Of a DNA stretch of 64,000 nt, positions 1-10,290 are shown piece by piece (position 1 is the stretch's first letter; each line of letters starts with the position of its first letter). The position numbers were made by a program, and so were the translations under genes. Below the pieces are notes generated by a model. That model was not told where the DNA came from and made no database searches. It worked only from the letters and a program-made list of their open reading frames with translations. Source of the DNA: Ochotona curzoniae (taxonomy: Eukaryota > Chordata > Mammalia > Lagomorpha > Ochotonidae); assembly GCF_017591425.1 (NCBI RefSeq), contig NW_024466459.1, positions 8,246,001 to 8,310,000 on the forward strand. The letters are read 5' to 3'.

Positions 1-108
1 GGCTTCAGCCTGGCCCTGCCATGCAGCCATTTTGGTCATTTTAGGGGTGAACCAGCAACCAGAAGACCTCTGCCTCTTCCCCTCGGTAACTCTCCCTTTC
101 AAAGTAAT
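1..108 (+). repeat. Lagomorph C-SINE, 3' part cut by the window edge
   Basis: The sequence opens in the 3' half of a plus-strand C-SINE ('ggcttcagcctgg', 'gtgaaccagcaacca', 'gaagacctctg', then 'tttcaaa'). It lies in a DNAI2 intron. Confidence 0.7.
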
Positions 109-332
109 TCTCTTCCTCTCCTTTCTCTTGTCCTCCTCTCCCTCCTCCTTTTTTAAGAGCCATCTTTGAGTAGGTGGCTGAGCTGAGCCCAGCTAGAAAT
201 CAGACACACAGAAGAACTTCCTGCCCAGCAATACCCTGACACCCAGGAGCCCAGGAGGTTCAGCAGCCTCTCTGTCCCACCCCCACCCCAAGCACAGTGG
301 CCTCTGACCTGTGGACCCCTGGCCCTTTCCAG

Positions 333-468
333 GTACCATATGGCCTATCTCACGGATGGCGCCTGGAGCCCCACGCGGCCGGCGGTTTTCTTTACCACCA
401 AGATGGACGGGACCCTGGACATCTGGGACTTTGTGTTTAAGCAGTGCGACCCGGCCCTCAGCCTGAAG
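333..468 (+). CDS. DNAI2: DNAI2 exon A (WD repeat blade)
   Basis: Acceptor 'ccctttccag' ends at 332 and the donor GT is at 469. The first base completes a codon from the missing upstream exon. The translation contains '[11 protein letters not shown]' and '[15 protein letters not shown]', a typical WD blade closing in WD. The 3' junction falls between codons (AAG, then GTG in the next exon). Confidence 0.92.
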
Positions 469-3409
469 GTTACATGCACACGCTGCCCCCGCCCCCGCCC
501 CAGTCTATCCGGACCCTCATCGAGCTGCAGGCCTGTGGCGGGTGTGGGTGCTGGGTGCGGTACTCAGGTGTGGCCTTGGGTCAGGAGCCCTCCAGGCAAT
601 GCCCATGCCTGCCACCTGCAGCTGTCGCTTCAGGAACATGAGGGCACATGTGGCTAGGCAGGGTCTGCTGGGGCCGGTTGCTTAAAAGAGAAAAGAGGGG
701 ACAAGTGCCTGACTTGGGCTCCCCCAGCAAATCCCTGCAGGATCCCTGGGGAGTTTCAGGAGTTGCCCCTTCGAGCCTGAACTCTTGTCAGGGGAGCCAG
801 CAGTCTTCAGGAGTCAGTGGGAGCCAGGGATGGAGGCAGCATCCCGTGGGGTGTGTGGGAACCTGGCCGAAGGGCAAAACCCACAGCTCTTGCCTCCCGA
901 CCCCTCGGACAGGTGTGCGACGAAGCCCTCTTCTGCCTCCGGGTGCAAGATTCGGGGGGCCTCGTGGCCTGCGGCTCCCAGCTGGGGACCACCACACTGC
1001 TGGAGGTGTCTAGCGGACTCTCCACCCTGCAGAGGAATGAGAAGAACATTGCCTCTTCCGTGAGAGCCGGGTGCCCGGGGCGGGGAGGGAGGGAGGGACG
1101 TGTGCCAGGCAGAGGAACCCAAGAAATCTCCGAGCCCCTTCCCTCCCGTCCTCCACCGAGCGGGCAGCATAGTGTCCAGGGCGGCTCAGTGGATGGACAT
1201 TAGTGTGTGCACCTGCCCACGCTGAACCTCTGCATAGTTCAGGAGCCCTTGGGCTTTGGTTTAAAGTGGTTTGTCTTGCTGTTTGTTTGCTTCCCGACCA
1301 TCCACTTTCTGGTATGAGAACTGTCAGCTGGGGTTTAGTGGAATGCCAAGAGAAGACATGGCATGGTGGTACTGCAGGTTAAGCTATTGCCTGCCACTCT
1401 GGGACCTGGCTGCTTCCATTTTCAGCTCAGTTCCTTGCTGCTTATGTATCTGGGAAGGCAACAGGCGATGGTCCCAAGCAACCTGGGCACCCTGACATGC
1501 CTGTGGGAGACCAGGCTGGAGTTCCAGGTTCCCGAGCCTGCCCCAACACTGACTGTTGTGGGACTGAGCCAGGGATGGAAGATCGCTGCCTGACTCTCTG
1601 TTCTGCTTTTCAAATAGATAAAACATCTTTTAAAAAAATAGTGATGCCAATGAAATGATAAGTGGAAAGGGATTGCCCCAGGGGAGGGATCTGAGATTTC
1701 AGTGGGCAGTTAAAAAACTTCATGGAAAATGGAATTTTAAAACATTTTGGTGCCAGGGATTTGTGAAATCCACGCATGAGAGTCTTTCAACACATGTTTA
1801 TTTGACATATTTAAAAGGCAGAGCAGGGCTAGATCAGGCTGAAGCCAGAATCCTGGATCTCCGTCTGGGTCCCCCATGTCAGTGGCAGGGGCCCAAGCAC
1901 GTTGGCCACTCTGTACACCCCTTGCAGGTGTCTTAGCAGGAAGCTGGATCAGAAGTGGACAGCTGGGCATCAAACTGGCACCCATATGGGATGCTTGAGT
2001 TATAGATGGCAGCTTAACCCCGCTGTGCCATGATGCCAACCCCTCAGACCTCTTTGCTTGGCCCTAACCCAGTGGACACTGCTGGGAGTAGAGCAAGCAC
2101 AATGCAGTGGAAGGCAGCTTGGTCTCAGAGCTGGAGTTGCCATCTGTCCTGCCCCCCTCCACCAACCTCCCTGCCCCTGTGTGCCCCAGATATTTGAGCG
2201 TGAGACCCGGCGGGAGAAGATCCTGGAGGCTCGGCACCGAGAGATGCGGCTGAAGGAGAAGGGCAAGGCAGAGGGCAAGGACGAAGAGCAGAATTACGAT
2301 GAGCTGGCCGTCGACCTGGACCAGCTGGTCTCCAAGGCTGAGGAGGAGTTCTTCGAAATCATCCACGCTGAGATGAAGAAGAAGGAGGCTGAGGCCATGC
2401 AGAAAAAGTCCAAAATTGTAGGGACTTCGGCAGGGGCATGGGGGTGGGCTTAGGACCGGGTGGGAGCCAGGGTGCCCAGCTTCTGCCTGCTGGCTGACCT
2501 CTGGGGTGACCCCAAAAGAAGTAGCCTTCCTGGCTGCACCTGACTATCCACATGAACTTGAAGCATCCCCTGTCCCCACCCACCCTGGCAGGTGCATTTT
2601 GCAGATGCACTGGTGACCCAACCAGTGAGCTCCTGGGCTTAAGGAGCTGCCAGGGGAGAGTGAGGTCTGAGGCCTGTGGGCGAAACGGGTGTGCCATGTG
2701 CCATATGCATGTGGCTCTGAGGGTTACCTTGCCTAGGAGTGGCTGCCCGAGTGTGGCTTGTGAATGGCTCATCACTTGATGGTCCCAGCTCTGGAAAACA
2801 CTTCTGTTGCATGACTGGGCTGGGTCTGGGCACTCCCTTTGTTGGTACCCTAGTTTGCAAATGGAAAATGAGGAGGTTGACCTTGTCCTCTGGGTCATGG
2901 CCTTTAGTGGGGCACAGATAAGGAGCCAAGGGGGAGAGGTCAGCCAAGCACCTGGAGGCCATGACCGGTTCCACCTGTGACTTCCTCCCTCCTCTGCCCT
3001 GCCTCCTAAGGTAGGGGTGAGGCATCACTGGTACAGAGCCTCATGTTGTCCACTCTCCATGTACACCAGTGGATAGTGCGGCTGCCAGGCGCCTGCCTGG
3101 TACTGTCATCCCGAAATGCTCAGAACAATCACAGGGAAGACATGGAACCTCAGGGGTTCCCCGGTCTGTAAGACCCTGCCCACCCTTTGCACCTGCTGGC
3201 TCCATGCATCCTCCAGGCCACACTGGCCCCACACACTCCAGGGCCCTCAGCAGTCAGATGTTTTGGCTGGCCAAGGCCTGACTCTCACTGACATTTCTGC
3301 TGTCTGTCCACAGCAAGAGCAAGTACCCAAACTGGAGTCCGAGGAGTACCTTGTGGGAGACGGCATGGAAGAGGAAGAAGGGGAGGAAGAGGAGCAGACG
3401 GACGCCTAG
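333..3409 (+). CDS. DNAI2: DNAI2 (partial, last four coding exons): outer dynein arm intermediate chain 2
   Basis: Coding exons are 333-468, 913-1059, 2190-2417 and 3314-3409 (stop TAG 3407-3409), about 199 residues. All junctions are GT-AG and the frame is continuous. DNAI2 is a WD-repeat intermediate chain of the axonemal outer dynein arm; with DNAI1 it holds the heavy chains on the doublet microtubules and is needed for ciliary beating. The part seen here has the last WD blades ('[10 protein letters not shown]', '[14 protein letters not shown]'), then a charged helical stretch rich in Glu, Lys and Arg, then a very acidic C-terminus. Human DNAI2 is about 605 residues (from memory), so roughly the last third is present. 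The gene begins outside the window. KIF19 follows in the same direction 6.8 kb downstream. I see no frameshift or internal stop, and no AATAAA within about 700 bases after the stop, so the 3' end is not resolved. Confidence 0.93.
913..1059 (+). CDS. DNAI2: DNAI2 exon B (last WD blade)
   Basis: Acceptor AG is at 911-912 and the donor GTGAGA starts at 1060; the exon is exactly 49 codons. It encodes '[16 protein letters not shown]', '[16 protein letters not shown]' and '[11 protein letters not shown]', matching what I remember of human DNAI2. A dense run of G tracts lies 17 bases beyond the donor (see the separate entry). Confidence 0.93.
1077..1097 (+). other. G-quadruplex-type G tracts downstream of a DNAI2 splice donor
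   Basis: Five G tracts (1077-1080, 1082-1085, 1087-1089, 1091-1093, 1095-1097) are separated by single bases, 17 bases past the exon B donor. One-base loops are the arrangement expected to fold most stably in RNA or DNA. Any role in exon inclusion is inference. Confidence 0.6.
1358..1632 (+). repeat. Lagomorph C-SINE (DNAI2 intron)
   Basis: Near full-length, diverged plus-strand copy: 'catggtggtactgcaggttaa' type head, 'tgtgggagaccaggctggagt' type middle, and 'tctgcttttcaaatag' before an A-rich end. Confidence 0.75.
1797..2042 (-). repeat. Lagomorph C-SINE, reverse (DNAI2 intron)
   Basis: Minus-strand copy read on the plus strand as 'gctgaagccagaatcctgga', 'aagctggatcagaagtgg' and 'gcacccatatgggatgc'. 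It lies about 165 bases 3' of the preceding plus-strand copy, so the two could pair in the pre-mRNA. Confidence 0.8.
2190..2417 (+). CDS. DNAI2: DNAI2 exon C (charged coiled region)
   Basis: Acceptor AG is at 2188-2189 and the donor GTAGGG at 2418; the exon is 76 codons. It reads '[20 protein letters not shown]' then '[20 protein letters not shown]', a highly charged, probably helical segment after the beta-propeller. Two SINEs lie in the intron before it. Confidence 0.93.
3314..3409 (+). CDS. DNAI2: DNAI2 terminal coding exon (acidic tail)
   Basis: Acceptor 'gtccacag' ends at 3313 and the stop TAG is at 3407-3409. It encodes 31 residues ending in a Glu-rich run, '[13 protein letters not shown]'. 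The acidic C-terminus matches the DNAI2 family, though such tails vary between species. Confidence 0.9.
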   Translation, partial: QEQVPKLESEEYLVGDGMEEEEGEEEEQTDA

Positions 3410-3891
3410 GAGGTCGGCCCCTGCTTGGAGTGCTGTTCCCACCGTTCCTTCCTTCCCTGTCTGGTGGTGCAACCCTGGCTGGAGGTGTAGGAGCTGAGCT
3501 TCCCCCAGAGGGAGGCATGAAGGTGGGGAGGGAGCAGGCTCAGCACGCCACTCCTACAGAGTGGCTCAGGGGAGCCAAGGCCAGGTGGGAGCGAAGGGGC
3601 AAGGCTTGTCCCTGCAAGGGCTGTCCACTGTCTCTGAGCACCCCTAAGGCTGTGCCCACCTCAGGGTCCACATAGCCTTCAGACCCAGCCCTTCGCCCCA
3701 GCCGTCTCCTGCCTCCACAAGCCTCCGCTGGGCCTGCCCCTGCCCTGGGAAGAGTGGCAGGAGGCAAAGCCCGTTTCTCCATCTAACGTGTCGACCCTTC
3801 TCAGCCACCTGCATACCAGGAGAGACATCTGGCCCCTTTCTCAGCAAGTTCCCCAGACTGTGCTCACACACAGCTGTAGCAGAGGCCTCTG

Positions 3892-3925
3892 AGTGTGTGT
3901 GTGTGTGTGTGTGTATGTGTGTGTG
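3892..3925 (+). repeat. (TG)n microsatellite
   Basis: TG dinucleotide run with one interruption (TATG), downstream of the DNAI2 stop. Confidence 0.9.
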
Positions 3926-4087
3926 GCGGGGTGGGTGGGGAGGAGAGCAGGTGCTGGAGCCGACCTGGATTATCCCTGTGCCCTTGGCCTGCTTTCTGTG
4001 GTTGTGACTGTTGTAAGATTAATAATAATAGTGGCCACAATTGCTGCTTCTTGTGCATTCTGTGTGAGCATATGGGCTTGTTAATTC

Positions 4088-4148
4088 TCTTTCTTTCCTT
4101 CCTTCTTTCTTTCTTTCTTTCTTTCTCTCTCCCTCTCTCTTTCTTTCT
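4088..4148 (+). repeat. (TTTC)n / pyrimidine microsatellite
   Basis: Tetranucleotide CTTT repeats grading into CT repeats. It abuts the minus-strand SINE that follows and probably grew from that element's A-rich tail. Confidence 0.85.
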
Positions 4149-4445
4149 AAATATTGATGTGAAAGGCAGAGTTGTGGAGCGAGCAAGAGAGAGAGATCTT
4201 CTGTCTGTTGCTTCCTGCCTCCAACAGCGGGCAGCAGCTGGGGCTGGAGCAGGCCAAAGCCAGGAAGCAGGAACTCCAACTAGTCTCCCAGGTGGGTGGC
4301 AGGGCCCACACACTTGGCCCATTTTCCATTTTTCCAGGCACATTAAAGGGAGCTGAGTCAGAAGTGGAACATCCAGGACTTGAGTTAGCGCTCATGTGGG
4401 ATGCCGACACTTCAGGGAGTGGTTCAACCAGCTGTGCCCCAATTC
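4149..4445 (-). repeat. Lagomorph C-SINE, reverse
   Basis: Minus-strand copy with 'gcagctggggctggagcag', 'ggcacattaaagggagctg' and 'catgtgggatgccgac'. It lies between DNAI2 and KIF19. Confidence 0.75.
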
Positions 4446-5349
4446 TGGCCCCATTACAGCAGTTCTTTCCCAAAGTCCCAGGGAGGCTTGTCCTTCACTC
4501 ATTCTGCACTCGAGGAAGAGGAGGTCCTGGCAGCGGTGCTGCAGTGCAGGGAGCTGCCCAAGTCACACGATAAGGGGCAGCTCACCCCAGTCCGGAATGG
4601 CTCTGAATGACAGCCTACTGCAGGCAGGCTCCTGTGGGGACCTGCAGGGGCTGTGGGGGGAGCAGTGGGCTGCTCTAGGGGTACCCTGAGACAGCAGCTC
4701 AGCTCCACAGCACCATTGTCCCTCTACCAGTGACACTGGCCACACAGGGCTAGCTGGGCACAGGTGTCATGGACATGGTGTATGCTGAGCTTGCTGGAGC
4801 TCCCAGGTACCCTTTAAAATGCTTGGGATAAGGATTTTGTGGAGGGAGGACCCAGGGTCAGCCCCTAGGGTTAAGAAAATCGAAGTGGAGTTGCTGACTT
4901 GGCTGGTTTGTGAGCCGCACAGGAACTGGAGCCACAAGCTTTGAGTGCTGAGCCATAGGGGTGACATCACCACTTTCGATCCCACCTTGCACATGCGCAG
5001 GTGCAGCCCAGGTGCTGGTGACAGGTGCGCCATGCTCAGTGCACTCCCAGGCCCACAGCAGAGGAGGAGTGGGCTCAGCCAGCTGGGTGCCCGGAGCTGC
5101 CCTGGGGATGCCCTTCTGGAAGCAGGGATGCTCTGCTGGAGGAACAGAATCCAGGAATGTTTGGATTGGTGGCAACCACTGGGGGTGGGCCCAAGCACTC
5201 AGAATGGGACCTGTCTGCTGAGCTAATCGGGTCACGGCAGATGCTGCCACTCCTGAAACAAAATCCACCTAGACGAAAGGTCCCCTAAGCCCAAACTCCA
5301 TGCTGTGCTTGTCTGTGCCGGGCATGCTGAGCTCTGGGGTGCTAGAATA
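4446..5349. other. DNAI2-KIF19 spacer, no recognisable element
   Basis: About 0.9 kb of unique-looking, GC-moderate DNA. I see no exon, SINE or convincing regulatory motif. Short open frames here carry no recognisable protein signature. Confidence 0.4.
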
Positions 5350-5638
5350 TTCTGAGAGGAAGAAACCTTCCATCTGCTGGTTCATGACTCCAGATGGCTG
5401 CTTCAGGTGGGGCTGTGTCAAGCTGAAGCCAGGAGCTTAAGGATTCATCTGGGTCTCCTACATGTGTACAGGGCCCCAAGCACTTGGACCATCTTCTACT
5501 GCTTTCTCTGGGTGCGTTAGCAGGGAGCTGGATTGAAAGTGAAGCAGCCAGATCTAGAACCAGCGCCGATGTTGGAGCCAGCATCACAGTTTTATGTGGT
5601 TTATGGTGGTTTTATGTGCACCACAGCACCGACCCCTG
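5350..5638 (-). repeat. Lagomorph C-SINE, reverse
   Basis: Minus-strand copy: 'ccatctgctggttcatgac', 'agctgaagccaggagct' and 'ttagcagggagctggattg'. Confidence 0.75.
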
Positions 5639-6055
5639 GAGGATATCTTCAGCTGCACTAGAATGCTGACCTTGCAACAAGGCGGGGGGGTCACCCTCAA
5701 AATACGAAAAAGTTGAAACCCAAAGGAAAACAGGGCTGGCTGCTGGAACTTCAGCCCCTTCACTCTGAGCAGGGGCAGCTGCTGGGCAGGGATGGGACGT
5801 GGGCCATGGGGGGCTGAGGGGCCACAGAGAGGACCCTCATCGGTCCTCTGCAGCCTCTCCCAGGCCTGCTGCTCATTCCTTCCCAAAATGGGAGTGGAAC
5901 AAAATTACAGTGTCTCAGCTGCAGAAACACCAGCTGCTGGAGAAAGCCACCTTCCTGTGAGCACGGAACCCGCAGTGGGAAATGCAGGCCGCGAGGCAGG
6001 GGGCAGGGGCGGCAGTGGGCACCTACAGCAAGCAGGTTAAAAAGTTGCAGAAGTG

Positions 6056-6335
6056 GGGCCTGGCATGGTGGCCTAGCGGCTAACGTCTTCACCTTGAACA
6101 CTCCAGGATCCCATATGGGCGCTGGTTCTAATCCCGGCAGCTCCACTTCCCATCCAGCTCCCTGCTTGTGGCCTGGGAAAGCAGTCAAGGACAGCCCAAA
6201 GCCTTGGGACCCTGCACAGCTCCTGCCATTGTGCTTACTTGGGGGGGGGGGGGCGAATCATCAGATGAAAGATCTTCCTCTCTGTCTCTCCTCCTCTCTG
6301 TATATCTGACTTTGTAATAAAAATAAATAAATCTT
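6056..6335 (+). repeat. Lagomorph C-SINE with an internal deletion
   Basis: Young-looking plus-strand copy ('ggcctggcatggtggccta', 'ggatcccatatgggcgctgg', 'ctgtatatctgactt', then AATAAAAATAAATAAA). About 50 bases of the middle are missing between 'gaccctgcac' and 'agctcctg'; a G12 run sits at 6241-6252. Confidence 0.85.
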
Positions 6336-6673
6336 TTTTTTTATATACAAAAAAGGAAAGGTGCAGAAGTGGCAGCTGGAAGCAGTTGGCTGCTGCACAG
6401 CAGCATCTCTGTCCATGCCCACTTGCCACGCCCTTCGTCACTTTTTCTACTCAGCTGGCTCCATTGCAAGCTTGCCACCAAACCGCAACCCCCGGCATCA
6501 GCTGCCATCTGTTCCATGCGACAGCTGCTGGCTAGGACTCCAAGGAAGGACTCCCCCCTTTCCTTTGTCAGGGAAAAGGGACTCCCTCGGGTCCAGGGAC
6601 CTGAGCTGTTACTGATGCCCAAGAGGGGACAAAGGCCTGCCACCTGACATGACTGGGAGTGGACCCACAGTTC

Positions 6674-6706
6674 TGTTTTTGTTTGTTTGTTTGTTTGTTT
6701 GTTTGT
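6674..6706 (+). repeat. (TTTG)n microsatellite
   Basis: GTTT repeated about eight times. The 180 bases that follow resemble an old, decayed reverse SINE ('gtgtcttagcaggagctgag'). Confidence 0.85.
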
Positions 6707-6935
6707 ATTTGGAAGAAAAACCAGGAGAGCACTTGCATCAGCCGGCTCACTGCCACCATCATGACTTAGGCTCAAACCGGGAATTCAGTTTGTTTCTCCC
6801 ACATAGGTGGCAATGACCCAAATATCTGAGCCACCAGCTGTTGCCTCCTGGGCTGTGTCTTAGCAGGAGCTGAGATGGAAGCCCTGGCCCTCTGCTGGGA
6901 CATGTGGGGAGATCCCAAGAGGCATCTTAACATCT
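6707..6935 (-). repeat. Old, decayed reverse SINE
   Basis: Weak but ordered matches to the reverse C-SINE ('acataggtggcaatgaccca', 'tcttagcaggagctgagatgg', ending near 'gcatcttaac'). It is too diverged to place the ends exactly. Confidence 0.4.
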
Positions 6936-7939
6936 GTGGCAAACACCAACGCTTCCGGGCAAGCCTGTGTCTGGCTCAGGACTTGCCCTCTGGCTAACAC
7001 CGTCCTCATGCGGCAGCTGTATGGAAGAGCAAATAAGCTGACCTTCCCTGGCCTTCCCTCCCAACTAAGCAGGGACACATCCCTGCAGAGGCACACGTGT
7101 GCAAGGGGCGTGTCAAGGAAGCATACATGACAAGAGCAGGAACCGACCTAGACTCAAGGGAGCATGCGTGTAGGACAAGACCTTCTTCAGCTTAAATGGT
7201 TCACAGTCTATTCAAATGCTCAAGGCAGAGATTTTCATTGGCTCAAGAAATTCAGGGAACTGAGGCTTCTCCGGCTTCAGGTGTGGATGGACCCAGCAAT
7301 TCCTTGGTCTCCAGCTCCAGTCACCTGCAGCCCCTTCTGTGACACGGGGGGGAGGGATCCATGTGAGCCCCCACCCCGCGAGCCTCATCGCCTCCATCAA
7401 AGCCCGGCAGAATGATGCTGGATGTGGCCAGACGGGAGATCAATGAGGAGGCTGTGGGGGAGGGAGTCCCTGCCTATGCTTCCGTGCAGAGCCGTACCTT
7501 TCTGGAGGCAGAGCGCTTGGCAGGGAGCACGGCACGTCCAGGTGAGAAGAAGCTGCAGGGCAGCCAGTGGCCGGGACACCTGCAGGGACAGCAGCTGCAG
7601 GACTTGAATGTGGAGGATTCAGGGAATGAGCAGATGAGCGCGGATAGTGGGTAGAGAGGGCGTGGAGACTGCATTGGCAAACGTGTGCAAGTCCGATGGA
7701 GCGAAGAGAAAGGGACCCCCTTGGTGACGAGTCCGCGGGTGACGTGACCTGGGACCGCCCACTTAGAAGCCTTTCTCATTGTTTACCCATCAGTCACTGT
7801 GGCCGAGGTGGATGGGACTCGTGTATGCGGAGGAATAGAAAGGGAAACGACCCCAGGCCAAGTTGGCCAGGCACCTGCTTGGCTGATCCAGCTTCAGTTC
7901 AGGGGTGCAACATGTAAACAGGCCTCACTTTTGCTGGAG

Positions 7940-8232
7940 TCCATGTTGCAGCTACTGCCTGCAAGAACCAGCTTTCAATGTGGATGCAGGTTCAAGTCCC
8001 CACTGCTCCACTTCCCATCCAGCTTCCTGCTAATGTGTCTGGAAAGCAGTGGAAAATGGGTCAAGTGTTTGGACTCCTGCATCCATGTGGGAGACCTGGG
8101 TGGAGCTTCTGGCTTCAGCTTCGTCCAGTGCTGGCTGCCACAACCACTTGGAGAGTGAACCAGCAAGTGGAAGATCTCTGTCTCTCCTTCTCTGTAACTC
8201 TGCTTTTCAATTAAATTAACTTTTTTTTTAAT
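7940..8232 (+). repeat. Lagomorph C-SINE (first of three in tandem)
   Basis: Plus-strand copy: 'ccacttcccatccagcttcc', 'tccatgtgggagacctggg', 'ctgtaactctgcttttcaat', then a T/A-rich end. It is the first of three head-to-tail copies upstream of KIF19. Confidence 0.85.
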
Positions 8233-8240
8233 CACTCTTG

Positions 8241-8521
8241 GGCCTGGCACAGTAGCCTAGTGGCTAAAGTCCTTGCCTTGGACACTAGTTTGTATCCCGG
8301 TAGCCTGCTTCCCATCCAGCTCCCTCCTTGTGGCCTGGGAAGGCAGTCAAAGATGGCCCAAAGCCTTGGTCCCTGCATCTACATAGGAGACCCAGAAGAG
8401 GCTCCTGGCTCCTGGCTTTGGATTGGCTCAGCTCTGGCCATTTTGGCCGCTTGGGGAGTGAATCAGCGGATGGAAGATCTTTCTGTATATCTGACTTTCC
8501 AGTAAAAAATAAATAAAACTT
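8241..8521 (+). repeat. Lagomorph C-SINE (second of three in tandem)
   Basis: Head 'ggcctggcacagtagcctag'; 'cccatccagctccctccttg'; tail AAATAAATAAAACTT. It has the pika-like head motif and looks younger than its 5' neighbour. Confidence 0.9.
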
Positions 8522-8539
8522 AAAAATACATATTGTTTA

Positions 8540-8852
8540 GGCCTGGCGCGGTAGCCTAGTGGCTAAAGTCCTTGCCTTGCACATGCTGGAATCCCATATA
8601 GGTGCTGGTTTGTATCCTGGTGGTCCCTTCTCATCTAGCTCCCTTGCTTGTGACCTGGGAAGGCAGTCAAGGATGGTCCAAAGCCTTTGCGACCCTGCAC
8701 CCACATGGGAGACCCAGAAGCTCCTGGCTGCTACTTCGGATCGGCTCTGCTCTGGCCATTGCAGCCACTTGGCGAGTGAATCAGTAGATGGAGGACCTTC
8801 CTCTCTCTCCTCTCCTCTGTATATCTCACTTTCCAATTAAAAAAAAAACTTA
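8540..8852 (+). repeat. Lagomorph C-SINE (third of three in tandem)
   Basis: Head 'ggcctggcgcggtagcctag', 'ggaatcccatataggtgctgg', tail with A9. It is the closest in this group to an intact element. Confidence 0.92.
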
Positions 8853-9689
8853 AAAAATGTTTATAAAGCAATTCACTCCTGCTGGAGTAGGCCCTCTCAT
8901 GAACCAACCAGCCTCATGGGCAGCCTGGCAGAGGGCAGGACAAAGCTGGGGAACTCCCAGGAGGGATGCGGCCCCTGAGCTTCCCCTGGTTGCTGTATTG
9001 ATGATTCTCGGGGTTGCAAAGCTGCTACCTGTGCTGTGTCAGTAGCTGTGTTTGGCCCCAGCTCCTGGGCACAGATCAGGAAGGCCAGCTCAGCACAGGG
9101 CTGGCGTCACGCCCTGCCTCTGGGACAGCCCTGGGGGGCGGTGCCAGGCTTCCCCTCCCAGCTCCTTCCTTGGGGCGTGAGCCCACAACCCTGCCTCCTC
9201 TTCTGTTCTTTGCAGGGTCTACCAGTCTTGACCTCAGTGGGGACAGACAGCAAACCAGAGGCTGTTAGGATCCCGGGGGCTGCCACAACTCCCAGAGAAC
9301 TGAGGGCCACAGCAGGCAGGAAACATTGGCTCCACACAGCTCGGGGCCGGGCTGGGACCAGAACCCTGAGGCCTCCGAGGCCAACCATCTTTCCACTGTG
9401 CTCTGGGGATGAGGTCCTTGAGGGCATGAGGAATGGGAACTGTGTGACCTGGACTGCCTTGCAGTTTAGTGGTTCTCCCTGCAGGAGGGCACAGTGACCC
9501 ACCTTGACCTAATTTCTGAGCTAGGAATACAGCTTGGATTGTTAATGAGGTGCCTGGGAGCCATGCACACGTCTCTAACAGCTCGGCCAGTGCAGGTGCT
9601 TCCAAATGCTGCTCATCAGGCAGCCTGGTCCCAGGGAGGAGTTTTCATCCACCAAGCCTGCTATTGGATAGCAGGTGCAGCAGACAGCA
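8853..9689. other. KIF19 upstream flank, no element recognised
   Basis: About 0.8 kb between the SINE triplet and the KIF19 CpG island. I see no exon or repeat of known type. Confidence 0.4.
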
Positions 9690-10290
9690 GTCCCGCCACG
9701 ACGCACGCAGTGCCCATGGAGACCCAACGCTGCCCGCTACGGCCCTAGGGGATGCCGACGATTGACCGTGGGACACACGCGCAAGCAGCAGGAGCGCGTG
9801 GCCTCGGCGCAGGGGAGCTTCATCTGCCCAGGAGCTGCCTGGCCGGCGGGGAGCGCCCAGGAGGTCGCAGAACGGGGTCCAGTCGCGAGCCCAGGACGCA
9901 GGTAGGCGCCGAGCGGCTACCGAACGGACGCCGCGGCGCCAGACGGACGCACGGGCGCGTCGAGGGCCGAACAGCCGGGCACAGGCCGGGCAGAAGCGCG
10001 GGCCGGGTGCCCCAAGAGGAGGCGCTCACCCCGTCTGCTGAGCGGGAAGGCGGGGCGCAGGGGCGGGGCGTCCCCGCCCCCCAGGTCAGCGCCCTTGGCC
10101 GCCCGAGCGTTGTTGGTTTCGGGTTGTCAGGCAGCGGTGGCGCAGGAGGGGCTGCGAGGAGCCCCTGACGGCGGAGACCCGGGCGCTGGGGGTGCGGCCC
10201 GGCCATGCTCGGAGTGACAGCCTGAGTCCCTTCACCAGCCGCAAGCATGAAGGACAACCGGGACTCCAAGGACCAGCAGCTCATGGTGAG
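9690..10290 (+). promoter_or_regulatory. KIF19: KIF19 CpG-island promoter and 5' UTR region
   Basis: CpG density rises sharply at about 9690 and falls just after the first coding exon, unlike the flanks. There is a GC box ('gggcggggcg' 10061-10070) about 180 bases before the ATG and no TATA box. Two imperfect RFX X-box-like sequences lie inside: GTGCCCATGGAGAC at 9710-9723 and GTTGTCAGGCAGC at 10123-10135. RFX control would fit a ciliary gene, but these matches are partial. The transcription start cannot be placed from sequence alone. Confidence 0.7.
10247..10285 (+). CDS. KIF19: KIF19 exon 1 (start codon)
   Basis: Encodes residues 1-13, '[13 protein letters not shown]'; donor GTGAGG at 10286. 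The context 'gcaagcATGa' has A at -3. It matches the N-terminus I know for KIF19 except for a change near residue 4-5. Confidence 0.93.

Noticed and set aside
4013..4030. 'aataataata' as the DNAI2 poly(A) signal
   Set aside because: It contains no AATAAA or common functional variant, and ATTAAA further down (about 4340) lies inside a SINE.
8540..8620. tRNA-like head of a SINE (also in other copies)
   Set aside because: C-SINEs derive from a tRNA, so the internal promoter boxes are expected; no intact cloverleaf that would support a functional tRNA gene.
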